DNA of 46,057 bases from Lingula anatina (lineage: Eukaryota; Brachiopoda; Lingulata; Lingulida; Lingulidae). A program made the position numbers and the translations under genes. Shown one piece after another: positions 13,101-22,300 of this stretch. Where the stretch lies: the NCBI RefSeq assembly GCF_001039355.2, contig NW_019775909.1, positions 94,066 through 140,122 of the forward strand, read 5' to 3'. Below the pieces are notes generated by a model that searched no databases, was not told the DNA's origin, and worked only from the letters and a program-made list of their open reading frames with translations. Every line of letters starts with the position of its first letter. Within the stretch, counting starts at the first letter, position 1.

Positions 13101-14768
13101 GGCAGCATGGAGATGAATGGTCCCAAATCAATAGTGAAATTCTACCTCTGATTCACTCTCATAACTTTCTATCTCTTCTTTGACCTGTACTATACTTTTA
13201 TACCCAGTCAGTCTGCCTGTGAGATAATCAATTACACCACACAGAGTGTGCAGTCTGGGAGATGTTAGATGTTCCATCTCCAATATTGAAGGCTAAAGTC
13301 AGCTTTATGTAGGTTAATGCTGAAATTGCACCTGGTGTTTTATTTTCTGCTTAGTCATTGGATTTCATCAAAAAAGAATCCCCATCCTAGGCAAAATGGC
13401 CGATTCAGCCTCCCCCTTTCTAAAATAGTTTTTTTTTAATCACTGAGATACAATGAAATATGTTCCATGTAATCAGTGCTACAAAAAGTTTTTTTTTAAT
13501 TAAAATATTTCAATAGCTCAAAGAAATATTTGCAAGGGAAAGAAGAGCAGTCCAGGATCCTTGACAGTAAAACATGCCCAAAAAGTAAAACCGCTTCTCT
13601 TCAGGATAAACTGGGAGTTTTTGTGTCACTGATCTTATTCTAAATATAGCTGCTGACTCCATTGTTAGTGGTGGTGAAGAATGACAACCTTTGGATTAGA
13701 AAAACCACAGCTACACTGAAGATCGAGGAGTCCATTAGAAGGAGTAGATTCCTACCTCTATACTTGAACTGTGATTCCCCTCTGTAGCAAATTCTAGTTT
13801 TTAAAATAAATTGATGAACTAAATCATACTAATGATGTTGACAAAACTACTCACAATAATAAAACTGTCACAAATGGTTTGACAAATCTTGTCAAAAGTG
13901 TTAATCATTTGAGATTGTTTACTAGTAAATTGTAAATAATATGAAAATGGCTCAGATGGACAACACACAGTGTGAGACATATATGAGGTATTTCCCTAAA
14001 TAAACATCCTGCAACAGAATTAAGTGATAATATTGTCCTAGAGCTCCGTATTTAAAGCGAGAACTAAAGTAAACACGCAGACTTTGACCCCCGTCTGTGT
14101 TATGAAATGCGCACATTAGAAGGTCAAAACATTCCTCACGCCAAACAACAATGTCACTGGTGATCAAACCATGTTATACTGGAACAAATGTCCATGTTAA
14201 TAAAACTGTCATTAGCGAATGATGACATCGTCACACAATCGCACTAAATATCGACGTGATTAGAACAGGAAAACATTTGAACAACCCATCACCCCTATCC
14301 AGATCGGCATAATGGACTCTTCCATGGGCTCGCCATATTTGTCATCAAAATCTCGAGATTCCCCCAAACATACGTCCTATTTTCTCTCTATTTCTGAGGT
14401 GTAATAATACGACATGAAGTCGGAATTATCACCTTTGAACTAATCTTCTTAAAATAATAAATTAGCCCAGGTTAAGAATATGGAAGAGGAAGTAGGGGCG
14501 CGTGAGGGAATCCTTGCGCGAAAAACCCTGCATACAAATGAGGATCCCCTCACGGAGGAGAATCCCAAAAGGCCAACCCACCCAAACCGACTGGAATGTC
14601 GGCCAATGCGCTTCCAAAGAACAACATCTATCTTAACAGAAATATCCTCGCATATCTACAGATGACAGGGATACTGACAATAAAAATGTCGAATGACGAA
14701 GACATATTTTATGCGAATATTCACTTACTTTTGCTGGACTGGGGAAACACGGCTTTTCGACGTGGCAT
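911..14768 (-). CDS. HIVEP: HIVEP/Schnurri-family zinc-finger transcription factor (seven exons, 3' end not seen)
   Basis: Coding exons on the minus strand, in transcript order: 14729-14768, 9241-9318, 8631-8786, 7946-8442, 7341-7560, 1854-6961 and 911-1158. All borders are GT-AG and every phase matches, giving about 2115 codons. The protein carries two widely separated C2H2 finger pairs (ZAS domains, about residues 351-402 and 1950-2004), a central C2HC finger (about 1171-1199), two AT-hook-like GRP motifs and an acidic tail after the second pair. This order is diagnostic of HIVEP1/2/3 and Drosophila Schnurri, large nuclear factors that bind NF-kappaB-like or Smad-associated DNA sites and regulate BMP/TGF-beta and immune genes. 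The last exon seen ends in phase 2 (AA before GTGAGT), so at least one more exon follows, probably beyond position 1. The gene is transcribed away from the AIG1-like gene. Family assignment is very secure; the smallest exons are inferred. Confidence 0.95.
1854..6961 (-). CDS. HIVEP: HIVEP coding exon 6 (giant exon with both ZAS domains)
   Basis: A 5108-nt exon between acceptor TTTCCCAG and donor GAG/GTCAGT. It opens with a basic linker (GPGRKRKHPPKPGKH), then the first finger pair, an acidic stretch (DGMKLEDGDNMEDDN...), a long Ser/Thr/Gln-rich disordered region, a lone C2HC finger, an AT-hook-like KKGRPKGSKNK, a set of TGQ(R/K)SP repeats (about 2920-3060), and finally the second finger pair. 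One giant exon between smaller ones is the usual HIVEP gene structure. The ORF continues past the donor to 1734, but that read-through has no family character. Several overlapping frames on both strands are shadows of this exon. Confidence 0.96.
1942..2101 (-). other. ZAS2: second paired C2H2 zinc fingers
   Basis: The fingers read [21 protein letters not shown] and [23 protein letters not shown], joined by TDFRPYH in place of the usual TGERPY linker. All metal ligands are present. In HIVEP proteins this C-terminal pair binds the same class of DNA site as the first. Confidence 0.96.
4356..4440 (-). other. Central single C2HC-type zinc finger
   Basis: The sequence YHCTGCNTSFRKPETLAMH is followed by RGNYC, giving Cys-Cys-His-Cys ligands. 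A lone C2HC finger between the two ZAS domains is characteristic of HIVEP/Schnurri proteins, which supports orthology rather than a generic zinc-finger protein. Confidence 0.85.
6747..6900 (-). other. ZAS1: first paired C2H2 zinc fingers
   Basis: The first finger reads CPYCGRGC..VLQKHIRAH and the second [23 protein letters not shown], joined by the classical TGERPYP linker. Both have complete Cys2His2 ligands. This tandem pair is the N-terminal DNA-binding unit of HIVEP/Schnurri proteins. Confidence 0.96.
7341..7560 (-). CDS. HIVEP: HIVEP coding exon 5
   Basis: A 220-nt exon between acceptor TTTTTCTAG and donor CTCTAG/GTAACT. It encodes a sequence starting VVKIQTGERGVEKYELKSE, then a proline-rich tail (PLAPPGHPRNDIIG...). 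It enters in phase 0 and leaves in phase 1, with G completing the first codon of the large exon (GAG). No known domain is visible. The region leads directly into the basic linker before the first zinc-finger pair. Confidence 0.85.
7946..8442 (-). CDS. HIVEP: HIVEP coding exon 4 (AT-hook-like, Q/S-rich)
   Basis: A 497-nt exon between acceptor CATTTGCAG and donor CAGCAG/GTAAGA. Near its start it encodes PKKGRPPKSDGKRVRPSRRGK-like basic sequence with a GRP core, as in AT-hooks that bind the minor groove of AT-rich DNA. A long glutamine-, serine- and proline-rich low-complexity region follows (about residues 145-230 of the predicted protein), typical of activation or repression domains. It leaves phase 0 and joins exon 5. 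Confidence 0.88.
8631..8786 (-). CDS. HIVEP: HIVEP coding exon 3
   Basis: A 156-nt exon between acceptor GTCTTGTAG and donor AAAG/GTAGGT. It encodes a basic patch (MGTRRRRAVKKETEK) followed by an acidic/hydrophobic stretch ending in CQAVK. The basic cluster could be a nuclear localisation signal. It starts with two bases of a codon and ends with one, in register with exon 4, which continues with a basic AT-hook-like motif. The internal ATG next to the acceptor is unlikely to be the true start because exons 1 and 2 join it in phase. Confidence 0.8.
9241..9318 (-). CDS. HIVEP: HIVEP coding exon 2
   Basis: A 78-nt exon between acceptor TTACATTTCAG and donor TTCAG/GTAAAA on the minus strand. It encodes an acidic, polar stretch (SDSDVQGQVDLEG...KVSKTEVTS). 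It begins with two bases of a codon and ends with one, matching exon 1 upstream and exon 3 downstream. No domain is recognised, and the region is expected to be disordered. Confidence rests on phase and splice sites. Confidence 0.7.
10241..10430. repeat. Tandem repeat, three copies of about 65 bp
   Basis: Three successive copies share CTTGCTGTGTATC, then CCTCTGACCTTCAGGGT, then a CACAAT-rich tail. The copies diverge by substitutions and small indels. It lies inside HIVEP intron 1. Confidence 0.85.
11922..12135. mobile_element. MITE family A, copy 1 (long palindrome)
   Basis: The two ends are inverted copies over roughly 65 bp: the left arm carries ATTCCCAGAGCTTTTAGATC and the right arm GATCTAAAATCTATGGGAAT. 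Both arms contain AGATCGATCTA and the CCCCGCGGGG palindrome, then TAGATTACTGTCAG. There is no coding capacity. Other copies lie at 12136-12349, 19801-20015, 24355-24490 and 43950-44182, which shows it is a dispersed family. Confidence 0.85.
12136..12349. mobile_element. MITE family A, copy 2 (abutting copy 1)
   Basis: The element starts CACCCCATTCTCATAGATCG and ends GATCTAAAAGTTGTGAGAAC. It carries the family core GACCTAACTCCCTGGGGGTT near the left and CCCCGCGGTGATAGATCGAT on the right. It directly abuts copy 1, so the two form a tandem pair. Confidence 0.8.
14729..14768 (-). CDS. HIVEP: HIVEP coding exon 1 (13 codons plus 1 nt)
   Basis: This exon is too short to stand out as an ORF. Reading on the minus strand from ATG at 14768 gives MPRRKAVFPQSSK plus one base, then a strong donor (AA before GTAAGTGA). 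The single spare A joins the AG that opens exon 2 to make a lysine codon, so the phase fits exactly. HIVEP proteins begin with an MPR-K type N-terminus, and basic MSRRKQ-like starts in other zinc-finger repressors bind NuRD; the likeness here is suggestive only. A longer overlapping frame starting at 14967 ends in the wrong phase and is probably 5' untranslated. Confidence 0.72.
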
Positions 14769-15330
14769 CGCGCTCAAGGGGTGTTGTTTTGCCTCGAAAA
14801 GTCGACAAAAATCGCTGTATCTGTATCTGATAACAATGTTTATAACACAAAGGATATCCTATCTTCACATTGGTACACCTTTTGTGGGGAAACGCCGGTG
14901 TTTTGGTCGAGTAATCCTGGGGAATTCTTCTGTACCGTTCAGGGGAATTTCTTCTTCGACAAAGCAATCCTCCATGACGTCATGGACTACCGCGTAATTC
15001 GCCCCCATATCGAGGCCATGACGGAGATCCCAGCCGCAGCGCAGACTTATGGCGGGGGAAAAATAAATACGCTTGTATAAAACATACCTAAAACCTGGCA
15101 AGATTACGTGTAACATAAAACTATCTCCTTCAGTATATAATTAAATCATCTCTGCAGCGTCATGGGCTTGATGATTGGTAAAACTGTGTTTAACTTATGA
15201 CAAATCTATTTTTTCTTCGCGGACCAATATCAGGATTTCCCAGTGCAATTTACATGGAGGTGATCCCATTCACGTGACCGCCAGGGTTTCTCAAACAGTT
15301 GCATTAGGTGTCTGGGGTTGCAAATTAAAG
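14769..15330. promoter_or_regulatory. Divergent promoter interval between HIVEP and AIG1-like exon 1a
   Basis: Only 562 bp separate the HIVEP start codon (minus) from the exon 1a start codon (plus). The interval is more GC- and CpG-rich than its surroundings. It contains a perfect ATGACGTCAT at 14974-14983, the full CRE palindrome bound by CREB/ATF factors, and a TATAAAA on the plus strand at 15076-15082, about 250 nt before the exon 1a ATG. Transcription start sites are inferred, not seen. Confidence 0.6.
14975..14982. promoter_or_regulatory. Full cyclic-AMP response element (TGACGTCA)
   Basis: A perfect eight-base palindrome in the divergent promoter. Full CREs are enriched within about 200 bp of CREB/ATF-controlled start sites, and the palindrome could serve both genes. 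Confidence 0.55.
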
Positions 15331-15462
15331 ATGTCGACAGTAATTGTAGCCTTAATTCATTTAATGCTGTTTTTAGTTCAGTTGTACGCGTTAGTGTACG
15401 ACGTCATGTACATCAAAGTGTCCTCACTGCCAAAATTAGCGTTTCTTACCCACTGGGGGATG
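15331..15462 (+). CDS. AIG1: AIG1-like alternative first exon 1a (44 codons)
   Basis: It starts [19 protein letters not shown] and ends LAFLTHWGM before donor GTAAGT. It encodes one hydrophobic span with a histidine, then a short loop and the LT pair that aligns with the catalytic threonine of AIG1. The usual YGG before it is missing ([10 protein letters not shown]). It is nearest to the HIVEP gene and to the TATA-like box at 15076, so it probably uses the divergent promoter. The exon is closest to 1b in sequence. Confidence 0.85.
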
Positions 15463-18400
15463 GTAAGTATATATACTGTACAGTATATGCATGGTCCAAC
15501 ACTGCTTGCATGAGAATTGTTGATACAACTGTATAAAAATTAAATACAACATATGCTCTCTCTTGAAAATGTGCTGCTGCAACTTTTGTTTCGTTTATTA
15601 ATACAGAAACATTCACACTATTCGCTCTCCCGTTATATATTTCATTTTTATAATATTTTATACTGTGCACATGTAAATTCATATATGTCACAAAAATGCA
15701 TGTATAAATTACTCTGCAACAAAACATACATACAGCATGCACTGAGTTTTATTTCATTTCTTCTTGCATGCATGCCTTATCCAATATGAATATATTTTTC
15801 CTTTCTACTTTTATGCATTATTTATTTTAATTCAATTTCATATATTTGCACTAGATTAAGTCTATTTTATTTAATAGAAATTCATGAATTCATGCTAATA
15901 ATATTGCTGATTTAATTAATTTATTTTTACATACTCGGTATTTAATACTTGTTTTTTAGTATAAATTTACTATAGCCCCCTACAGCTATACATATGGCTT
16001 AATTTGTGTGTTCTAATTAAGGAAAGCAGACAATAAAGCACTCTTTGATAATAAATACAAAAGTGGAATGAACCCCCCCCCCCAAGCTCTGTCCCATCCG
16101 ATCCAATCCAATCTGAGTTAGCCAGCCAATCAGTTGTATGGAGACATAAGCACCTATGGTTCTGTGCATAAAGCTAGTTAACAGCTACATGCATGTACAC
16201 TGTGTAGGCGGCTAGTATATATAGGCCAAGGCTGATTGGATATATTGGCCATGAAAAGGAAAGAGGAGATTAGTATAGCTTTCTGTGGACAATACAACAG
16301 CTAGTATATGTACACACACAAAGCCAGCTAGTATATGTGTACACACAAAGCCAGCTAGTATATGTGTACACACAAAGCCAGCTAGTATATGTGTACACAT
16401 ACAATGTCAGCAGGTGTGGGCTGAGCCATTGATAAGAGTGTACAACACACATGATTATATAGGTGCTGATAGTGGACTTTGGTCAGTAAGGAGGCAAGCT
16501 AGCTGGTGACAATCAGAGGGAGACTAAGAGACAGACTGAGTGTGTACTGATGCACTGAGGGCTAAAGGGCATGTGAAATGATGCATATATGATATCCACA
16601 CAGTTACTAGTATATGTACATCATAATTGACTAGGCAGCACTATAATCAATATAACATAGTATTGCAGTTGATAAAATAGCAAGAATCAATTGCAGGCAG
16701 CCTGACTTCAAATATCACACAAGGATTGTAGGAGGAGCTGAAGAAGATGTCAGCTACATTGTTTTTAGTTCATTTAACCCTGTTCTTGATTCAGCTCTAT
16801 GGAACTATCTATGACTTCTTGTACGTGTATTTTGGCAGCTGGGAAGACTACAATCCCTGGCACAAGCTGCGCTATCTGACAGTCTGGGGCCTGGTGAGTA
16901 CTAGTAATACAGGGACTGAACACCTTGACTCACAGGGTGCAGGGTGAACACCTTGACCCACAGGGTGCAGGGTGAACACCTTGACCCACAGGGTGCAGGG
17001 TGAACACCTTGACCCACAGGGTGCAGGGTGAACACCTTGACCCACAGGGTGTAGGACACCTTGATCCACAGGGTGTGGGGGNAGGGAGGAGTCTTTAATG
17101 TTCTCCCACGTGGCTTTGTGTTTTGGGGTGTATTGACTGTCTCCAGGACCCAGAGAGGTATTTTATATGCAGGATAATTAAGGTTTATTGATCTAGGTCA
17201 GTTACTTCCTAATACAAACAAGTGGCACCACTTGCTCACTACCTCCACAGGTATAAATAATACAGATGAGGTGGTGATATGTATATATTGTGGTTGGACA
17301 GTAATATATGTAGACATGCAGGCAGGGCAGTCAAGTGTTACAATACAGTGACTTGAGGTGGACCATAGCTGGTCCAGGAAGCTTAGATATATGTATATAC
17401 AGTATATATCTCAGGAGCAGTGAGACAGGGACATTTGGAATTTCTGAGATTTTGGAGGAACTTTGATTGTTGCATTCCATGATAACTGATAATAAGAGAG
17501 AGGATGATCTGAGAATTACAGTATCAACTACGAGTACATATACATGAAGACAGTGTTGACTAGAACTGTAATATAGGCGGGGTTTCTGTACGACACACAT
17601 CAACTGGAGAAATTTGTCAACTTTGTTGCATGGACTTGTTAAAAGTCACCTGTTGTGCACTGCTGTGGAATTTACTGATATTGTTGACTGTTACTTTGGC
17701 AGACTTGAAGAGTGTTAAAGCTGTACAACCTTTGGGAAAATAAGGCAGTTTGATATTACATAATTTCATGCTTGATGTGACAGGCACTTAAAACCATTGA
17801 TGAGGTTTGGTCAGGATACCACATATTTTCATGCGGGAAGATTTTAGCAGTTGAAAAGTAGTGAAAAAGAGTCCACAGACAGTGAGAAACTATTAGATTG
17901 TTTTACAGCTTGGAAGTAGACTGTATAAGGAAAGTGATTTGAATGAAAAAGAAATCTGCTGACATCACATGGTGTCTCTCCATTACTGCACGAAAAGATC
18001 GAGTCACAGAAATTGCACGTATACATCAAATACTTAAAAGGAGAAGTCATCATCCCACTAGTGCGTGTCTGTATCCTGTTGTTGACTTCATGAAGATTGT
18101 GTAAAAATAACTCAGAAGCATCAACTTATTCAGCACAGTGAAAAGTGACTGGAATTTAGGCAAATTACTGATCGTAAAAGAGATAAAGGAAGACATATTG
18201 TTGCCAGCACATCTACTATACTGGTATTGTTATATATGTGTTGTATATGGTGAAATGGCATCCAAGGCTGTTCCACTTGCAGTACATCTAACAGTGCTGG
18301 TGATTCAAGCGTACTCTGTCTATTACGACTACTTTATATGCAGGCCGCGTAATAATTACAGCTGGAATAGCTACGGAGGGCCGTGGAAGTATCTGACATG

Positions 18401-19271
18401 GTGGACTGAGGTATATATGAATATAAGGGTGTTTTTGTTTATTTTTATGCCCATCATATAATGCATGTGGTGGACAGAGCATGATAGGGACTATTTCGAG
18501 ATCCTATCGTGCTAACTGTGGATCCATCTATCTCAGAGGGGATTCTTGGTAAATTGCAATTAACTTAAGTGGCTTAGATGTGTGTCACACCTACTGAAGC
18601 TGTAAGCAGCTTAAGCTGAAAGCAATTTAGCGATAAACCCCTAGGAGATGGACAGATCCTGTTAGAGCGATCTAGGTATGGGAGCCCAGTCATAGACTCC
18701 ATCTGTTTATTTTTATTTATTTTTTTATGTCAGTGATATTTTGTATGCACCTAATGTCAGCTTGCATTATTGCCCATCTACTTTTCTTTTCCCCAGAAAT
18801 ATCCCAGGTGTTAACTTATTTCTCAGATTGTTTTTAGCCTATTATTGTATGCAGCCAGTTCTTATCAATAACAAATTGTATCCACAGGTATTTTCTCCTT
18901 CACTTGTACCTGTTATAATTACTTCAACCCCCAGATAAAAGGATAGTCATAAAAAGGCTGGCAGCCTGATAGAACTTCAGTATTATAGCGCATGACTACT
19001 AGTACATCCTTGCTCAGTAAAAGTGAAAGTGAAACTGGTGAGCCAGATGAGCCATAACAAGAAATAAAGAGAACTTTCAGTGTTATTCAGCCTGATCACC
19101 TCCTGTATTGGAGGGGGAAGGGTAATTATAATCTATAACCTCTTATTTCTTAAACCCCCTTGTGATGAAGATTATTCTATAGCTTTATATTAGAAAATAT
19201 GAAAAAAATATTCCATAAAACTGTTGCCTAAATTATAATTATTTTCTGAGATAGCACTTAGCAGAAAAAGT

Positions 19272-19306
<35 letters not shown>

Positions 19307-22300
19307 TAAAATAATAATAATATATTACAGCACTGCTGGTGGAATTTGTGCAAAAATACTCTAACGGCTTGAAATAACCTGTTGAGAAAAAATAAAACGT
19401 TTGGAAATATTTAAATGAAATTCAATTAAAATTTTTAGAAGCCTCATCAAAAGTATTTCCAATAAATTTTATACCCTTATGTTGGAATGCCTAGATATAA
19501 CACCCAATTTTGTGAATAATTCCTTTTTTTAGACAATCTTTTTTTTTTTCTGAAGATGAACATAGTAATGTGTAGCACAGCTATTGATTATTCTTACTCG
19601 CAATGATTATCTCAGAAACCCAAGTTTGAACACAGCCAAACAAATGTTTAGACAGTTTTCCAACACTATAACAATAAGTTTAGGGGCTGGTACAGGTTAA
19701 TTGTGACTATAGGCCAAATACAAAATTGAAAATTGCTGATTTAATGAAAAATGTGTGAAGGGTATACTATTGATTGCACTCTCCTGCTTGTGTGTGTAAG
19801 GCTCTATTCCCATAGATTTTAGATCGATCTATCCCCACGGGGAGTCTCACTAGATTACTTTCAGATAATCCGACTTAAATGTCCGTCCCGCCTACTACAA
19901 GCTTTAAGGGGGTAATTAACTTTCGTGTCCGCCCGGCTGACAGCTATTTAACGTGAACCCCCAGGGAGTTAGGTCAATCTAAAGTAGGTCGATCTAATCT
20001 ATGGAAATGGGGTGTAATTGTATACTGCCTTAGCGTATTAATGTTGTCCTGTGTATGATGTTGACAATAACCCCCTCTCCCGTCAACAAAGGGGATACCT
20101 ATGACCCCCTCTATAAAGATTGACCTTAACCAGGGTTTAACTTCTGTCAATAGTTTCCTCCACTGTGCGTTAGTGGTTAGGACCAATCATTGCAGGGACG
20201 GCTCTCAAACAAGTTCATTATAGCTGATCGTGAGCAGCTTGCTCCAGAGGTTGGTTTAGTACCACAGCTGCAATAATTGGAGATTTTAAAGTTTTATCAT
20301 CGTGGCTCAGATTGGCTGCTGAATGGCAGACACTATTATTGGCTTATCTCGCTGACTGATTTCCAGCCTCGGAAGATTGATGGTTTACCCAGAACTAACG
20401 TATTTAGTAACTTAGCGTCATATATTACATTCCAGAGCAGCAAAGCTTGCCTTAGAATAGACATATATATTCAGAGATCTGTCAGCACTTTGCTTGGAAC
20501 TTAGTTAACAGTTTTATCTTGCTTAATAACCTATAGTGATTACGAATTATACCACAGAACAGCAAAGGGTGGTTAACACCAAGTATAGACACATTTGAAA
20601 GCAGGAAAGAGAGCCCTGTGGAAGAAGGAAGTAATTCTTGAAACGCTGGGCGTGTACTTATCTTTTGCTGAGCTAGGCAACACAGGTCGGCCATTGAGGT
20701 CTGAATGACAAAGATAGCCAGACTGTGTATAGGATATTTTACCAGTGATGCAGTTTGAACAAAGCCCACAGAGGCGTTATTTCCCAGTGCTTTACCACGC
20801 CCTAGTGTTTGCAGTGTGGATGTTTACGCTGTATAAAGACATCACATTTATTCAACCCGCAAAACGAAACTTTGGGGTGCACCAGACGTATGGAGGGCCC
20901 TGGAAGTTTTTGACATTCTGGAATGAGGTAGTTTCATAGAGATTCATCAGGATTCATGATTATTCATATAATTGTTTATTTATTTGTTTGTTCGTTTTTG
21001 GTTTGTTTATTATTATTTGTGCTTATATTTATAAGATCAAGACATGACATCAGGTGCACAACTTTCAATTGCATATATATTATGTAGTAACAGTTTATTC
21101 AAGCCCCCGTTATAACCATTATTGGTATTAGTCAAGGGGTTAATTTGGTCATCATTATTATTATTATGTCAGTCAATCACCCTGATGTACTGAGTATACC
21201 TGATGTTCCAGACATCGTCAAGTTCATTGTATACACAAGGAGGAGTAAAATACATCTACTGGTGGAGACTATAATGATAACCTAACTGCATGTGATCCCT
21301 GATAAGTTGACCCTGGTTGGTTGGCAGTTGGTCTTTGCCCCCCTCCTCCCCTGCCCCCCCTTAACCCCCCCCCCCCCCCCCCTCCAAGCCCTTTCCTTAC
21401 AACTAGCTTGATCTGGGAAAGAAGGCTGCAAAAGCAAGACCGTACAGTGAGGATAAACACTGTCAATCTTGTCTCCTCAAACAGCGTAGAAATTGAGCGG
21501 GATCGATATCAGTCACTGCACACAGTCTAGTCAGTATTAATCTCTTGATTGAGGGACTATTGTTAGGTGTCCCAGAACTAGGTCAGCAGTTTCTAGGTCA
21601 GTGTTTGCAGTTTAAAGGTCGGAGTTCAGTTGTAGTCTGGAAACACAAGCATGGCGTCCTTAAAGTCAACAGTCTACCACGCCAGTCTGTTTATGATGTA
21701 CGCCTTTTCGTTGCAATATAACATTCACTATGTGAAAGACAAGAGAGGAGATAGCTTGTTTGAATATATGGGATACGGTGGGAAGTTTAAATATCTGACA
21801 TTCTGGTGTTTTGTAAGTATGTTTGTGTAACTATGTGTATGATAATACAAATAGCTAGAGTATAGTGTTTACAGGTATTGTTGTATGGTGTATATGACAA
21901 TACATAAAGAACACTATTGCTACTATCTCCTATTTCACTGTCAGGCGTCCAGGGCATCACAGTGTACTTCTGATTGTTGTACTAACAATACATATAGAAC
22001 ACAGTGTATGCAATTGTTGTACTAGCTGTGTATATAACAATGTTTAAAATACATATAGAACACAAAAAACATATGACTGCTGGGGTAGCGCCAGCAATTT
22101 TTTTCGCTTAGCCAAATCACCATATTTCTGTCAATTTGTTACCAAAATGGTTATAATTTGGCTAAAACATGTCAAATCAAGTCCTTAACTTTAGCCAATT
22201 TAAGACAGTTTTAGCATTTGGCTAAATTGGCGAGTGTTAGCGTTACCCCAGGTCTGTTATACTGGCACTGTACATGGCAACCAAATAAAACAGTGTACGT

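Larger units (their letters stand above)
9319..14728. other. HIVEP intron 1 (5.4 kb) with repeats
   Basis: No coding exon is visible. The intron holds three copies of a roughly 65-bp repeat (10241-10430), a poly-C run (11039-11055), a poly-A run (11645-11659), a fragment of a MITE ending in AGATCAATCC (about 11826-11900) and two tandem palindromic MITEs (11922-12349). The rest is unremarkable AT-rich DNA. Confidence 0.7.
18420..20747. other. Intron between first exons 1c and 1d
   Basis: No exon was found. It holds a MITE-like palindromic stretch (about 18475-18700), an AAT microsatellite (19273-19321) and a family A MITE (19801-20015). The promoter of exon 1d should lie in the last few hundred bases, but I see no clear core motif. 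Confidence 0.5.

Noticed and set aside
14865-15116. Minus-strand 83-codon ORF upstream of HIVEP
   Set aside because: It does not connect in phase to the HIVEP exons and lies in the promoter or 5' UTR region. The MPRRK start at 14768 fits better.
16298-17081. CRISPR-like arrays
   Set aside because: Repeats are directly adjacent with no unique spacers, and the DNA is eukaryotic.
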